From assembly GCA_022606425.2 (NCBI GenBank), contig JAHDVF020000846.1:62001-126000 (forward strand): 64,000 nt of DNA. Reading direction: 5' to 3'. Numbering within the stretch: position 1 is the first letter of the stretch; each line of letters opens with the position of its first letter. Of this stretch, positions 35,101 to 42,484 are shown piece after piece. This stretch comes from Lepidostoma basale (taxonomy: Eukaryota > Arthropoda > Insecta > Trichoptera > Lepidostomatidae). The notes below the pieces were generated by a model that ran no database searches, was not told where the DNA came from, and saw nothing but the letters and a program-made list of their open reading frames with translations. Made by a program: the position numbers and the translations under genes.

Positions 35101-38100
35101 TTTAATGACTCCAGACATAAAAGGATCACTAACCAAAAGATAAAAAATGTATTGCATAAGTGGAATGATTGGATTGTCCGAGTGGAGTCTGAAGCCAGAC
35201 ATGCATAGCTAAAAATAACCACAATTTCTAACAGTTTTAATGCCTGGTAAGCCAACTACGAGGAAATGCAAAGTCTATCAAGTTGATATGCAAAATATTC
35301 AGAATAACTGATCATTGAACGTAAGAAACAAAATTTAATACAACTGAAAAAAAAAACACATTCACAAAAAGCATTGATCTAAGGTTCAGAAGGCCCCAAT
35401 AATTAATTATTTTCAATAAATTTAAGGCGTTGACACTATTAAATTGTTGACAATTTTTTTTAAATGAATTAAAAAGCTATTTTTTCACTTTTGAGTTTTT
35501 TTAATGACATGTATCGAAGGTTTTTTACACCTTCATCATCAGGAACAAGATATAACCTAACCAATAATAATTTTTTAATAAGAAAGTATATGTTAAAGAT
35601 GTAAACAAAACAAGACGACCTTCGTGGCAGAGTGGTAAGAGCTCTAACTAACATACCGAAGGCCCCGGGTTTGTTTCCCGGCGCTGGCAGTGTGATTGTC
35701 ACAATGTCTTTAGTCTGGTGTAGAATTTGTGACAGTAAAATGACGATAGATTCATATAATAGCTAAAATTAATATAATAGATTTAAAAAAAAAGAAATTG
35801 GGTTCAAACAACCAAGGAAATCATGGCACTATCAAATCAATCAAATTTTAAACGTCGGGTATGTGAAGAGTCGTAGAAATCAACGTGCGTGCATGATACA
35901 ATGTAGGATAGTTGAGGAAGCGAGAGAAGTACATCAGGAAACAATAGTGTGATGGTCAATTTTTTCTGCATACCTCTTCGGAGAGACGGTGTGATGATTA
36001 GCAATTTGTTTTTTAGTTTTTTCAAATATAAAAATAAATCTTTCTCTGCCTAGCTCTGCGGCGAAACGGCGTGATGGTTTGTTGTGGTTGTTGTTGTGAA
36101 TAAACATATTAAATTACAAAAGCAAATAATACATGTTTGTAATAATAATAATATAATAATAAATTGGATAATTTATAAAGCGCCATTTTTATGAATTACT
36201 CATCTCAAGGGCGTTGTAGAAAGAGGTATATGTTTTGGAAGCTATGAACTCTATTATAACCCATTGCCCTACTTAGATTTAAATTTCACCGAGCCATTAG
36301 AATCGTTTTCTAAAGCCATTCAAATCAAACTCGTCGACTTTGTATGGCTCTCTGAGGTCTTAAATGGACACCCCGTTCAGGTCATACAAGGCTCTCCGCC
36401 CATTCTATTGAAGCAGTCATCGCGAATAATAATACTTGCAAAGAATACACGCTCTTTGACATTGAATGTGTTGCATTACATTCATATCAGTCATGTACAA
36501 GGTGTCTTAAAAGAATTTTATATTATATAGTGGATCGAAAAAAAAAAAAAAACGAAAAAATGTTTATTAACCTTTAATCGCCCAGTGGTCCCATATGGGA
36601 CCGCGGATTTGCGTCGTTCAGTGCCGAGCGGTCCCGTATGGGACCGATAATTTCGCTATCAGAATACACTGATTTATGATAATAGAATTCAAAATATGAA
36701 TATTAGCATATGTTAATAATGTCTTAACACATTGTTTTCGGGTATTGTTTTATGCTGATTGCAGCCTGGCGCGGGCGATATTTGGGTTCGCGCGCGAGTT
36801 TTTTCAACATTATTTTAAAAGTCTATAACTTTTGAAATATCCGTGATAATTGACTGAAACTTTACATGCATATTGTGTCTCAATGATGAAATGATGGAAA
36901 ACAAACATTGGGCTTCAAAGTAGCACTTTGGAAGTTTTATTTTTATACAAACACAGAATTTTTATCAAATTATAATACTATTTAAAATCAATACAACTAT
37001 TTAACACTAGATAACACTATTTAAAATTGTCAAAATTACTGTCTAGTATTTTTTTACTGTATGGTACCGTTCAAAACATGTACCTCTGTGAAGAGCCACA
37101 CCACAGAATTTACACATGTAACAAGTTTCACTCGTTTTTCCTTTAGCAGCACACACTCGACATTTTCTTTGTGGACTTTTAGATTCGTAGAAAGTCTGCC
37201 TGGAGGATCGCGATTTGGAGTGTGCCATGTCAAACTTACTGTCGATGTTCCAGGTTCCTCACTTAGTTCGCTTTCAATACTGCTAGTTATCCAATGACGT
37301 GCTGTCTCCAATAAAAAATTGTTTGTACCTTACTGAGTCTGGATATTTTGCTTTATAAATTACAAAAGCATTAAATAAGGCACAATTCAAGAGATACATG
37401 ACTACCCTTTTAGTCCATTTTGTAGTCTTCAACAGAATTGAATAATATGAAAGGTATTGATCTGCCCTATCAACACCTTTCATATATTTGTTGTATTCTA
37501 TTACGCAATTTGGTTTAATTATATTTTCTCTTATGTGCCAGTCTATATTATGACTTTCTAACATTTCCGCAGAGTGTATGGTGGAAATCATTCTTACATA
37601 TTTTTTAGATCGCCAAATCTGCATAAGAATTACATTTTTTCTTCGAAATATTGACTCCCCTTTTTCTAATTTTGGTTTTTTCAAAGATACGGGTAAGCCT
37701 CGATTTTCTCGTATTGTACCACATACTCTTATTTTTTTCTCCAACAAAAAAATAAGAGTATGTGGTATCTCACTCATCAAAACACTATTGTAATAATTAT
37801 CCATATATACGTGATGCCATAATTCAATATATGGGGTTAAAACTGTTTCCACTGTTTCTAACAATTTTTTACCCTGTGCTGTATATATTTCAAAATTTCC
37901 TATGTATCCTGTTGTGGCCTCGCAAACCATGCGTACAAGAATCCCATATTTAATTATCTTAGAAGAATTATATACCCGAAATGATAATCTTCCTCTCCAG
38001 GGTGTAATACTTTCGTCGAGGGATAATTCTTGACGAGGATTGTACACATTATTAAATTTTGGTACTAGGAAATGCAAAATTGGCCTTACTTTGCATAATT

Positions 38101-41100
38101 TATCAGAATCATCTGGAATATCTTCGTTAATCCAGCGGGATCTGCGTCAAGGTTTCTTCGAGCACACAAAAAAATGTATATTTTTAGACATTTTTTTTTC
38201 ATTTTATAATTGAATAATAAATCAAAAGTAAAGCCTAATAAATATAAATTTGTGAGTGATATTATATTGTGAAGTCAGATATACTATTTAGCAACAAAAT
38301 CCATTTATTACACAACACGTTTTATTACGTTACCCGACGACAACCACCAGAGAGTAAAAAACGTATTTTTACGTTTCCCGCATTTGAGCACTAAACTGAA
38401 AAAAACGTAGTTTTACGTTTCCCGACAACATTGTGTTAAGATACCAATCCATTAATTTATTTTCGCTTACGATAAATATTATTGTCATAATGTGTAATAT
38501 TAGTTAAATAGTCCATTGTTTTGGCCGAAACACTATGATACTTTAACATTATAAACTGTTAAGTTAAAAAACTTTGTTTTATGTATCACAATTGTATTTT
38601 TATTTTACGCGACAGCTATTTCGTCAACCTATGTTGACATCATCAGGTGTTACAATAATATATCAAATGTCAAATTTTCGTGATTTTTTGAAATTTTATG
38701 TGTATTTGTTCCTATGTCAATTTGAATTTCTTTGATATAATTTTGAATTTCTTGCTGGATACATAAAACAAAGTTTTTTTAATTTAACAGTTCGTAATAT
38801 TAATGTTTACATATTGATTCTTGTGATTTCTAACAATACCAACCTATAAAATTTGATTAATTTGGTAATGCAATGTGTTCCTCGGTGTACCTCAACTCCG
38901 TACTCCATTTACATAGTTAACGTATATTTTCTTAACCATTCTTTCTCCATCCATGCGCTCCATATGTCTGAACCAACGCAGCGATCCTTTCATAATTTTT
39001 GCTCTCATCCTTAAGTAGAGAAGAGGTCCCGTGGTAGAACGATATACTACAAAATCCCAATGCTGATATAAGAAAGGAATGTAGAGCGGAATAAGGTATT
39101 ATGAACAAAATTATGAAAGGATCGCTGCGTTGGTTCGGAGATATGGAGCGCATGGCTGGACAAAAAATGGTTAAGAAAACTAACTAACCATCACGCCGTC
39201 TCCCCGAAGGGGTAGGCAGAAAGAATGAACTGCCACACTTTTCTTTCCTGACATATTTCTCTCGCTTCCTCAACATTCAATATTTGATTTAATGGTTAAG
39301 AAAGTATAAGTAAATGATGTAAATGGAGTACCGAGTCGAGGCAGACCGAGGAAAACATGGCATGACCAAATTAATCAAATTCAAATTTTAAAGGTTTGCC
39401 ATGTTAGAAGTAAGATGCGACGTGCGTGTATGATTCGCTGTATGAATCTGGAGGAAGCTAGAGAGGTGTGCCAAGATAGAGTAGTATGGCAGTCCATCCG
39501 AAACGGTGTGATGGTTTGTTTGTTTGTTTTATTATAGAAATTAATAAAAGAAAAAATAATTATTGAATCATCTTCATTTGTCGAGTGCCGTAAGTTAAAA
39601 ATAATAATCTTTATATTACAATACAATCAGTTACTTCAGAAGTGGTGATCAAACACTTTCCATACTTTGTTTGATGAATACTCCAGTCAGTCAATCAAAG
39701 AGTGAAGTGCTGACACAAGGTAATAATACGTGTAAGAGCGGCCCAAATATCTGCTGCAACACGCGGTAGATAAGACACGCCTCATTACCTTCGGGCGTTG
39801 GAGTGTAACAGTGGGCTAGTCCCAGCAGTTCCACAAACATTTTATTAACGCACACAATGGTGAGATAAGCCACAACAAATTGAGGGTCAAATCGAAACAA
39901 CGCACTCTCCGCTGTGACAAAACATCAGTATTGAAAAAAATAAATTAAATTAAATTAGTTTAGATAATAATACCATTAGATAGCTAATCAACCATTACAC
40001 TGTATCATACAGTACTTTCTTCTGTCCTAACATACACTAACTAACTAACTAACCATCACGCCATCTCTCCGAAAGGGTAGGCAGAAAGAATGGACTGTCA
40101 CACTTTAACCGATGCGGCACTCCATCCTTCTCTTTTCGCCCCGCGGGAGACGCGGTGTGATGGGTTGCGAACCTCATCGCCACCAATAGGCATCTTTCGC
40201 AGAATATGGTGGTCGAGGCGTTTACAGGACTTATGACCTGTCATTGGTTGGGTTAAGCGATCGGTTTATGTAATACAACATTCCCCATTCTGCCCTTCTT
40301 ACGACCACCACATCAACTAACATACATTTGTAGAATTTTCTACATTCTACATCTGGAACAAGTGGATGAATTTGTTTATTTAGGAATTATGTTTATAAAG
40401 GATGGGAGAGTGGATAAGGATATTGAAAGAAGGGTTGGGGCAGGCAACAGAGTAAATGGGGCACATAAGCTAAGATGGCAGTGCATAATGGTGTTCTTGT
40501 GCCGACCCTTATGTATGGAAGTGAAGCATGGAACTGGCAAAAGAAGGATGAAAGTAGAATAAATGCAGTAGAAATGAGATCTCTAAGACGTTTGTGTGGT
40601 AAATCTGTATATGATAAAGTGTTAAATGCGAGTATAAGAAGTGAATGCGGTGAGAATGAATGTGTTATGAACAAAATAATGAAAGGGTCGTTAAGGTGGT
40701 TTGGACATATGGAAAGAATGAGTGAAGATAGAATGGTGAAGAAGGTATATCTAAACGACGTGAACGGAGCTAGATATAGAGGAAGGCCGAGGAAAACGTG
40801 GGATGATCAAATCAATCAAATATTGAGTGTCAGTCACGTGAGGAGTCGGAGAAATTGACGTGCATGCATGACAAGATGTATGAATGTAGAGGAAGCAGAA
40901 TGAAGACAGAACAGTGTGGCGGTCCATTCTTTCTGCCTACCCCTCCGGAGAGACGGCATGATGGTTAGTTAGTTAGTTCATTTTATATGTTTCAGTTTTT
41001 TGAAGTTTTCATATTTTATTAATCGCCCTATGCATATTGAATCAGGTCTGGAAGAAGAAAGAAGTGCGTATCGACAGCAAGATCAGAATTTATAAGACAT

Positions 41101-41792
41101 GATTGCGACCTATCATGACGTACGCTGTAGAGATGCGGGCTGACACTGTGCGAACCAAGGGACTACTAAGAACATCGGAGATGAAGGTCCTAAGACCAAT
41201 TACTGGAAAAACTCTCCGAGATCGTGTCCGCAACGTAGACATAAGAAAAACTTGCAAAATAGAGGATATCGTTCAGTGGAGTATATTCAGAAGATACCGA
41301 AGTTCATTACACTTTTGAAAAACAGATGCAGCGTGTTTTTGTTTTTGTTTACCGAAATACGAAAACAAAAACAAAATAAGTTCCAACCTACTTTTAACAT
41401 AATTTGAAAATATCTTTAACAGAATTAAGTAATGTTAAAATAATTATACAACTTTGAATTATGATTAAATATAACAGTAAAATTAAAATAATTGTAAATA
41501 CGGAATTTAAATACGCGTTCGTGTTTATTTTTCGCTTCGACAACAAATGTGACAATAATATGAAAACGTAAAATGAATTTAGGTTATTTTTTTAAATAGA
41601 AACAATCTTAGATTAATTGCGCAGATAACACCATAAAACTAACCATTTAAATAACCTTGCGCATAGTAACGTGAGAACTAAATTAATTTAATGATATTTA
41701 AGATTACCTGTGAAGGGTCTCTCTGTCCCAGCTTCCTGGGTGACATGGTACTGTATGGGGGTCAGTCTCTGCTTCAAGCTCTCCTTGTCCAT
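23160..41792 (-). CDS. MsrB: Methionine-R-sulfoxide reductase B (spliced, three coding exons)
   Basis: Reduces the R-epimer of methionine sulfoxide in proteins and free methionine, using thioredoxin as electron donor. Coding exons on the minus strand are 41792-41708, 33567-33406 and 23344-23160; the phases join to exactly 144 codons including stop (143 aa). Visible landmarks are CVVC (C42/C45) and CSAC (C103/C106), the four zinc ligands; SGCGWPAF with C60, the usual resolving cysteine; and RFCINSAS with C126, the catalytic cysteine. Donors are GTAATC and GTAGAT; acceptors are a CCCCAG and an AATAG. Exon 1 is itself preceded by TTTCAG at about 41810, so a 5' UTR exon lies upstream, or the protein has a longer N-terminus reading through the in-frame codons before this Met. 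The segment joining exons 2 and 3 (VGGNILL...) matches the longer linker of the Drosophila SelR type, from family knowledge. Both introns (8.1 and 10.1 kb) are full of transposons. No inactivating lesion is seen. Identity is very secure; the exact start is less so. Confidence 0.93.
23469..24334. other. Sequence inside MsrB intron 2 next to exon 3
   Basis: Repeated GGTTAGGTTAG-like text (23630-23830) but no ordered array; the minus-strand ORFs near 24.1-24.3 kb are not recognisable. Confidence 0.4.
24513..24557 (-). ncRNA. Hammerhead ribozyme (type I layout, minimal stem III)
   Basis: Read on the minus strand: stem I strand AATATCA, core CTGAGGA, one extra A, stem II GGAC-loop TGGTT-GTCC, GAAA, stem III AC-AT-GT, cleavage site GTC, then TGATATT, which closes stem I with 7 Watson-Crick pairs. 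Every invariant core position (CUGANGA, GAAA, UH) is present. The extra base between A9 and stem II is the only departure from the consensus; one natural viroid hammerhead is known to carry an extra base at this place. Not tested for activity. Confidence 0.85.
24716..25280. mobile_element. Two fused TTAA MITE copies forming a palindrome
   Basis: A right copy 24978-25280 (ends CCTACCTTTGGG and GGTAGGGTGG, TTAA at 25281) and a truncated left copy in inverse orientation meet at 24965-24980. They sit in the spacer between the hammerhead arms. Confidence 0.7.
25330..25374 (+). ncRNA. Hammerhead ribozyme, partner of the inverted pair
   Basis: Stem I AATATCA (25330-25336) pairs with TGATATT (25368-25374). 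Core CTGAGGA is at 25337-25343, extra A at 25344, stem II GGAC/GTCC at 25345-25348/25354-25357 with loop CGGTT, GAAA at 25358-25361, and the predicted cleavage follows C25367. It differs from its minus-strand partner only in the stem II loop. Core and helices are intact. Confidence 0.87.
26085..26715. mobile_element. Inverted pair of GAAACATGTC arms split by a MITE
   Basis: The left arm (26085-26225, reading minus) has TTGATAA, GCCTT hairpin, GAAACATGTC. The right arm (from 26606) has ATGATAA, extra T, GCCTT/AAGGC, GAAACACATC. The family consensus seems to have lost C3 and G8 of the hammerhead core. Outer parts contain TTGTTTCTTGAACAATGA and TTTTATTATATTTTA. Confidence 0.6.
26226..26605. mobile_element. 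380-bp MITE, second copy of the CGTCACCTGAG family
   Basis: Same terminal inverted repeats as 7972-8519, flanked by AAAT at 26222-26225 and 26606-26609. It sits in the spacer between two inverted hammerhead-type arms. Confidence 0.75.
26820..27950. other. Intron sequence, nothing recognised
   Basis: AT-rich; a small inverted TCTGTCATTTTCAGAGAGACAG hairpin at 27344-27365. Confidence 0.45.
27955..28060 (+). ncRNA. Hammerhead-like relic CTGAAGA...GAAACGTC
   Basis: AGCTGAAGATGGCGATTG is followed by a hairpin and CTTCGAAACGTCGGTC. CTGAAGA, GAAA and ACGT-C are present, but the best hairpin (GAAGAT/ATCTTC) competes with the core. The downstream text ACATACCCAAGATTCC recurs at 31561-31580 next to the intact 31.6 kb ribozyme. 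Confidence 0.35.
28512..28935. mobile_element. TTAA-flanked piggyBac-like MITE with nested Tigger MITE
   Basis: TTAA at 28508-28511 and 28936-28939. The left end CCCTTTTGCTCC and right inverse CCCCATTAACTCC are similar. Palindromes GGGACATATATGTCCC and GGGACATATACGTCCC sit just inside the left end, as in the 36.6 kb element. The Tigger-type insert 28624-28853 splits it. Confidence 0.6.
28624..28853. mobile_element. 230-bp pogo/Tigger-type MITE
   Basis: Ends CAGTAGAACGTCGTTTATCCGG and the inverse CCGGATAAACAACGTTCTACTG; TA precedes it, and CA follows where TA is expected. Confidence 0.75.
29012..29410 (-). mobile_element. Family-A LINE fragment, antisense
   Basis: AAACCATCACGCCATTTCTCC and later GCATACATCTCACTACTC are the inverse of the family-A 3' region (GAGGAAGCGAGAG..., ACGTGCGTGCATGA). 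The internal part is diverged. Confidence 0.55.
29425..29994 (+). mobile_element. Family-E LINE 3' region
   Basis: [19 protein letters not shown] start (with stops), [70 protein letters not shown]. Close relative of 61.3-62.0 kb; ends where the RT-bearing LINE begins. Confidence 0.75.
29995..31362 (+). mobile_element. 5'-truncated LINE with a nearly intact reverse transcriptase region
   Basis: The element begins abruptly inside the RT domain and ends in an A-rich tail at 31325-31362 after a short 3' UTR. No endonuclease or ORF1 is present. It abuts family-E LINE sequence upstream and a minus-strand family-A fragment downstream. It lies in intron 2 of MsrB, antisense to the gene. Confidence 0.85.
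30001..31269 (+). pseudogene. Reverse transcriptase (Jockey/CR1-type non-LTR) fragment
   Basis: An open frame of about 422 codons runs from 30001 ([19 protein letters not shown] motif 1) to the stop at 31267. Visible motifs are [11 protein letters not shown] with the first catalytic Asp, [19 protein letters not shown] (motif B), and YADDLAIF with the two catalytic Asp. The C-terminal thumb includes [16 protein letters not shown], and [13 protein letters not shown] follows. No frameshift or stop is seen in this stretch. Without the N-terminal endonuclease it cannot retrotranspose alone, so I call it a pseudogene. It is transcribed opposite to MsrB. Confidence 0.85.
31360..31442 (-). mobile_element. 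Short family-A LINE fragment
   Basis: GAGATCTCATCTCTACCGC through CATACATAAGGGTTGG is the inverse of the [26 protein letters not shown] coding region. Confidence 0.6.
31495..31690 (+). mobile_element. Element containing the 31.6 kb hammerhead and an upstream degenerate one
   Basis: CCTGAAGATGGAACCGGCAAC with GGAAAGTC (31498-31540) looks like a decayed first hammerhead, followed by ACATACCCAAGATCCC and the intact motif at 31620-31660. Tandem hammerheads about 110-120 bp apart in the same direction are expected for Penelope-like or retrozyme dimers. Confidence 0.5.
31620..31660 (+). ncRNA. Hammerhead ribozyme of a second sequence family
   Basis: Core CTGAAGA at 31624-31630, extra A at 31631, stem II GGATG/CATCC (31632-31636/31642-31646, loop AGAAC), GAAA at 31647-31650, two-pair stem III, then GTC with predicted cleavage after C31656. 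Stem I is TACA with TGTG (three Watson-Crick pairs and one wobble). The sequence differs from the 24-25 kb family in every helix, so the shared layout is not simple homology over the helices. Confidence 0.75.
31800..31892 (-). mobile_element. Short SINE copy of the LINE-tail family
   Basis: ACATCATGCTGTCCCTCC, CCACACGTTAACCGATG and GCCCCGCGGGAGAC correspond to the 48.3 kb SINE. Diverged. Confidence 0.45.
31890..32068 (+). mobile_element. Family-B LINE end, diverged
   Basis: Reads [19 protein letters not shown] frames matching SWLRNVREWTGIGTVEELF; GAACAGTCGAGGCACTATTTAG aligns with the 58.5 kb copy. Confidence 0.5.
32149..32345 (+). mobile_element. SINE sharing the family-A LINE tail, with 10-bp TSD
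   Basis: A head unrelated to the LINE (GGCTTATTGGTGGCGATGAG, GAGGTTTGCAACCC, CGTCTCTCGCAGGGGCG) joins at TCCATTATTTCTGCCTA to the LINE 3' end. TGTTTTTTAA flanks it (about 32141-32150 and 32339-32350). It is inserted into the left arm of the 32.4 kb inverted hammerhead pair. Confidence 0.65.
32390..32485. ncRNA. Second inverted pair of the GAAACCGGTC hammerhead-like family
   Basis: Plus-strand arm: CAGT, CTGTAGA, one base, stem II GCCAG/ATGGC, GAAA, CCGGTC, ACTG. Stem I CAGT/ACTG is fully Watson-Crick where the 12.8 kb copy has a G-U pair. The minus-strand arm (from about 32375) has GTGTCGA with an intact stem II. Confidence 0.45.
32565..33180. mobile_element. GAAACATGTC-family arms flanking a LINE fragment
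   Basis: AAAACGTCTGTTATCTAG and GGGAATGACATTTTTCGCC (minus type) at 32595-32670, and GGTGAAACATGTCATTCCC with TAATTATAATAAAACTTTTA at 33110-33165. A LINE 3' fragment fills the interior. Confidence 0.45.
32695..33062 (-). mobile_element. Family-F LINE 3' end
   Basis: Minus strand: [48 protein letters not shown]. Upstream part to 33060 frameshifted. Confidence 0.7.
33688..34202 (+). mobile_element. Family-A LINE copy near MsrB exon 2
   Basis: AAAAACCTATCCAAAAAAGC through CTTTCGGAGAGATGGCGTGG. Stops and frameshifts relative to the 12 kb copy. It begins about 120 bp upstream (in gene sense) of MsrB exon 2. Confidence 0.75.
34203..34492 (+). mobile_element. Jockey-like LINE 3' end
   Basis: Starts CAGCATGCAGAACCAACCTG, resembling the 3' part of the 60 kb element (CAGAACTAACCTGCCAATG and GCCGGTGG), and ends AATAAACTGATTTGATTTA. 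It sits between two family-A LINE copies. Confidence 0.65.
34495..34980 (+). mobile_element. Family-A LINE copy with (GTTA)n tail
   Basis: TTATGTATGGAAGCGAAGC to GGGGAGACGGCGTGATGG plus GTTAGTTAGTTA. One stop (AGATGAATG) separates an otherwise open 125-codon stretch. Very similar to the 12 kb copy, so it is a recent insertion. Confidence 0.8.
35506..35542 (-). ncRNA. Hammerhead-like core with one broken position
   Basis: Minus strand: CTGATGA, extra T, six-pair stem II GAAGGT/ACCTTC, then GATA where GAAA is required, and CATGTC. The A-to-T change at the A14 position should abolish cleavage. A sister copy is at 13412-13446. Confidence 0.5.
35574..36085 (+). mobile_element. Family-A LINE copy split by a tRNA-derived SINE
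   Basis: AGAAAGTATATGTTAAAGATG then, after the SINE (35613-35765), AACCAAGGAAATCATGGCAC to CTTCGGAGAGACGGTGTGATG. A second short tail piece lies at 36038-36085. Confidence 0.65.
35613..35768 (+). mobile_element. tRNA-derived SINE
   Basis: TTCGTGGCAGAGTGGTAAGAG (A box), GGCCCCGGGTTTGTTTCCC (B-box region), then GGCAGTGTGATTGTCACAATG and TAGAATTTGTGACAGTAAAATG. Nested in a family-A LINE. Confidence 0.7.
36571..38435 (-). mobile_element. piggyBac-family transposon, decayed, TTAA-flanked
   Basis: TTAA at 36567-36570 and 38436-38439. The low-coordinate end starts CCTTTAATCGCCCAGTGG and has two palindromes, GGTCCCATATGGGACC and GGTCCCGTATGGGACC. The high-coordinate end has two AAACGTA...TACGTTT inverted motifs. 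The N-terminal third of the transposase is missing, so the element is internally deleted. The two ends do not match each other well, so one boundary may belong to another element. Confidence 0.65.
37043..38155 (-). pseudogene. piggyBac transposase (DDE, PGBD type), truncated and frameshifted
   Basis: Reading minus: [10 protein letters not shown] and [18 protein letters not shown], then [16 protein letters not shown] (first catalytic Asp), [12 protein letters not shown] (second), [18 protein letters not shown] (third region), and a C-terminal cysteine-rich domain with CRVC, CYMC, CGVALH and TCFERYH. One frameshift lies in a T run near 37320 (before the LETARHWI segment) and another near 37230-37250. 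The usual first roughly 200 residues are absent, and the 264-codon ORF has no true ATG start. Catalytic residues appear conserved, but the gene cannot make a full transposase. It lies inside MsrB intron 1, same strand as MsrB. Confidence 0.85.
38611..38646 (-). ncRNA. Hammerhead-like core with a compensatory stem II change
   Basis: Minus strand: CTGATGA, extra T, stem II GTCAAC-ATAG-GTTGAC, GAAA, TAGCTGTC. Compared with the 13.6 kb copies the second pair of stem II changed from C-G to T-A on both sides. It sits in intron 1 of MsrB within a relic arm (38500-38790). Confidence 0.6.
38850..39005 (-). mobile_element. Family-A LINE fragment (antisense half of an inverted arrangement)
   Basis: The inverse reads ATGAAAGGATCGCTGCGTTGG and CAGACATATGGAGCGCATGG. 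It directly faces the plus copy at 39025-39540. Confidence 0.6.
39025..39540 (+). mobile_element. Family-A LINE copy ((GTTT)n-tail subfamily) interrupted by another copy
   Basis: GTGGTAGAACGATATACTAC onward, ending GTGTGATGGTTTGTTTGTTTG. Split at 39179-39290 by an antisense family-A end with a 13-bp TSD. Confidence 0.75.
39179..39290 (-). mobile_element. 112-bp family-A LINE end inserted into its own relative
   Basis: Inverted tail ACTAACTAACCATCACGCC and body to CAACATTCAATATTTGATTT. The TSD AATGGTTAAGAAA is at 39166-39178 and 39291-39303. Confidence 0.8.
40038..40200 (-). mobile_element. SINE copy sharing the family-A LINE tail
   Basis: Inverted tail ACTAACTAACTAACCATCAC, shared LINE end to AGAATGGACTGTCACAC, then the SINE-specific GATGCGGCACTCCATCC and GTTGCGAACCTCATCGCC. 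The head contains GAGGTTCGCAACCC, close to a Pol III B box. Confidence 0.65.
40203..40330. repeat. Repeat family G, partial
   Basis: AATATGGTGGTCGAGGCGTTT to TCTTACGACCACCACATC. Confidence 0.65.
40365..40975 (+). mobile_element. Family-A LINE copy
   Basis: GATGAATTTGTTTATTTAGG to GGCATGATGGTTAGTTAGTTAG. Open pieces encode [14 protein letters not shown] and [15 protein letters not shown]; a short deletion and a stop (AGAAATTGA) break the frame. Confidence 0.75.
41045..41300 (+). mobile_element. Family-D LINE fragment
   Basis: [12 protein letters not shown], stop, [51 protein letters not shown]. Truncated 3'. Confidence 0.7.
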
Positions 41793-42297
41793 CTTGTCGG
41801 TGGTCGCGGCTGAAAGGCAAGCGAACGAATAAGTTGAAATAAGTCAACTGCGCCGTCTTCGCTCTAGATCGGAAATAATTTATGCCCGCGTACAACCGTA
41901 TATGGTAACAAGGCCGAAAAAACTTCACGCTTTAATGTATAAGTTGGCCACCTGACGTGCGTACGGCGGTCCTGCAGACGACTGCTCTGTTAATGAAAAT
42001 GCCGCGGCTTATCGCACACCTCGCAGCAAAATACATACCGGTCTGAAAAAACATACAATCTTATAATCTGCGATATCGATTCACTGATTTTTTTCGATCT
42101 GCGAATGTCAAATTTTCGAACGACACATGATACTTTTGTGTTGCCACTAATCTAAAAATATTTTACCCAAATTTGGTATTAAAAATTTCTTATTTGCGTA
42201 ATCGCCGAAAACCCCCTTCGAATATATCATTTTTGATATAGCCAATTTGCAAATGTTAAGTATATAACTTACTCCAAAACATCCGTTGTCATCCACT

Positions 42298-42482
42298 GCT
42301 GCACACAGTCCTCCCTCATACTTCTTCATACTTCTTGTGCCTTTCGCATCCGATTACCAACAATTCTTCGAATGTCATTGGACCATCGTGTGGGGGGTCT
42401 CCATCTGATTTTTGTGTCTTCGCGAAGTGACCACTCCACCACGCTTCTGGTTCATCTATCGTCTACCAATCATTTGAACCAC
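42298..42482 (-). mobile_element. LINE C-terminal fragment (RPPTRWSNDI type)
   Basis: Minus strand: VEWSLREDTKIRWRPPTRWS, NDIRRIVGNRMRKAQE, tail as GAAGTATGAAGAAG. Different from the other families. Confidence 0.65.
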
Positions 42483-42484
42483 AC

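Noticed and set aside
37578..37953. Plus-strand ORFs over the piggyBac region
   Set aside because: Antisense shadows of the transposase reading on the minus strand.
41704..41928. 74-codon minus-strand ORF over MsrB exon 1
   Set aside because: Uses a different frame from the MsrB coding frame and crosses the splice acceptor.
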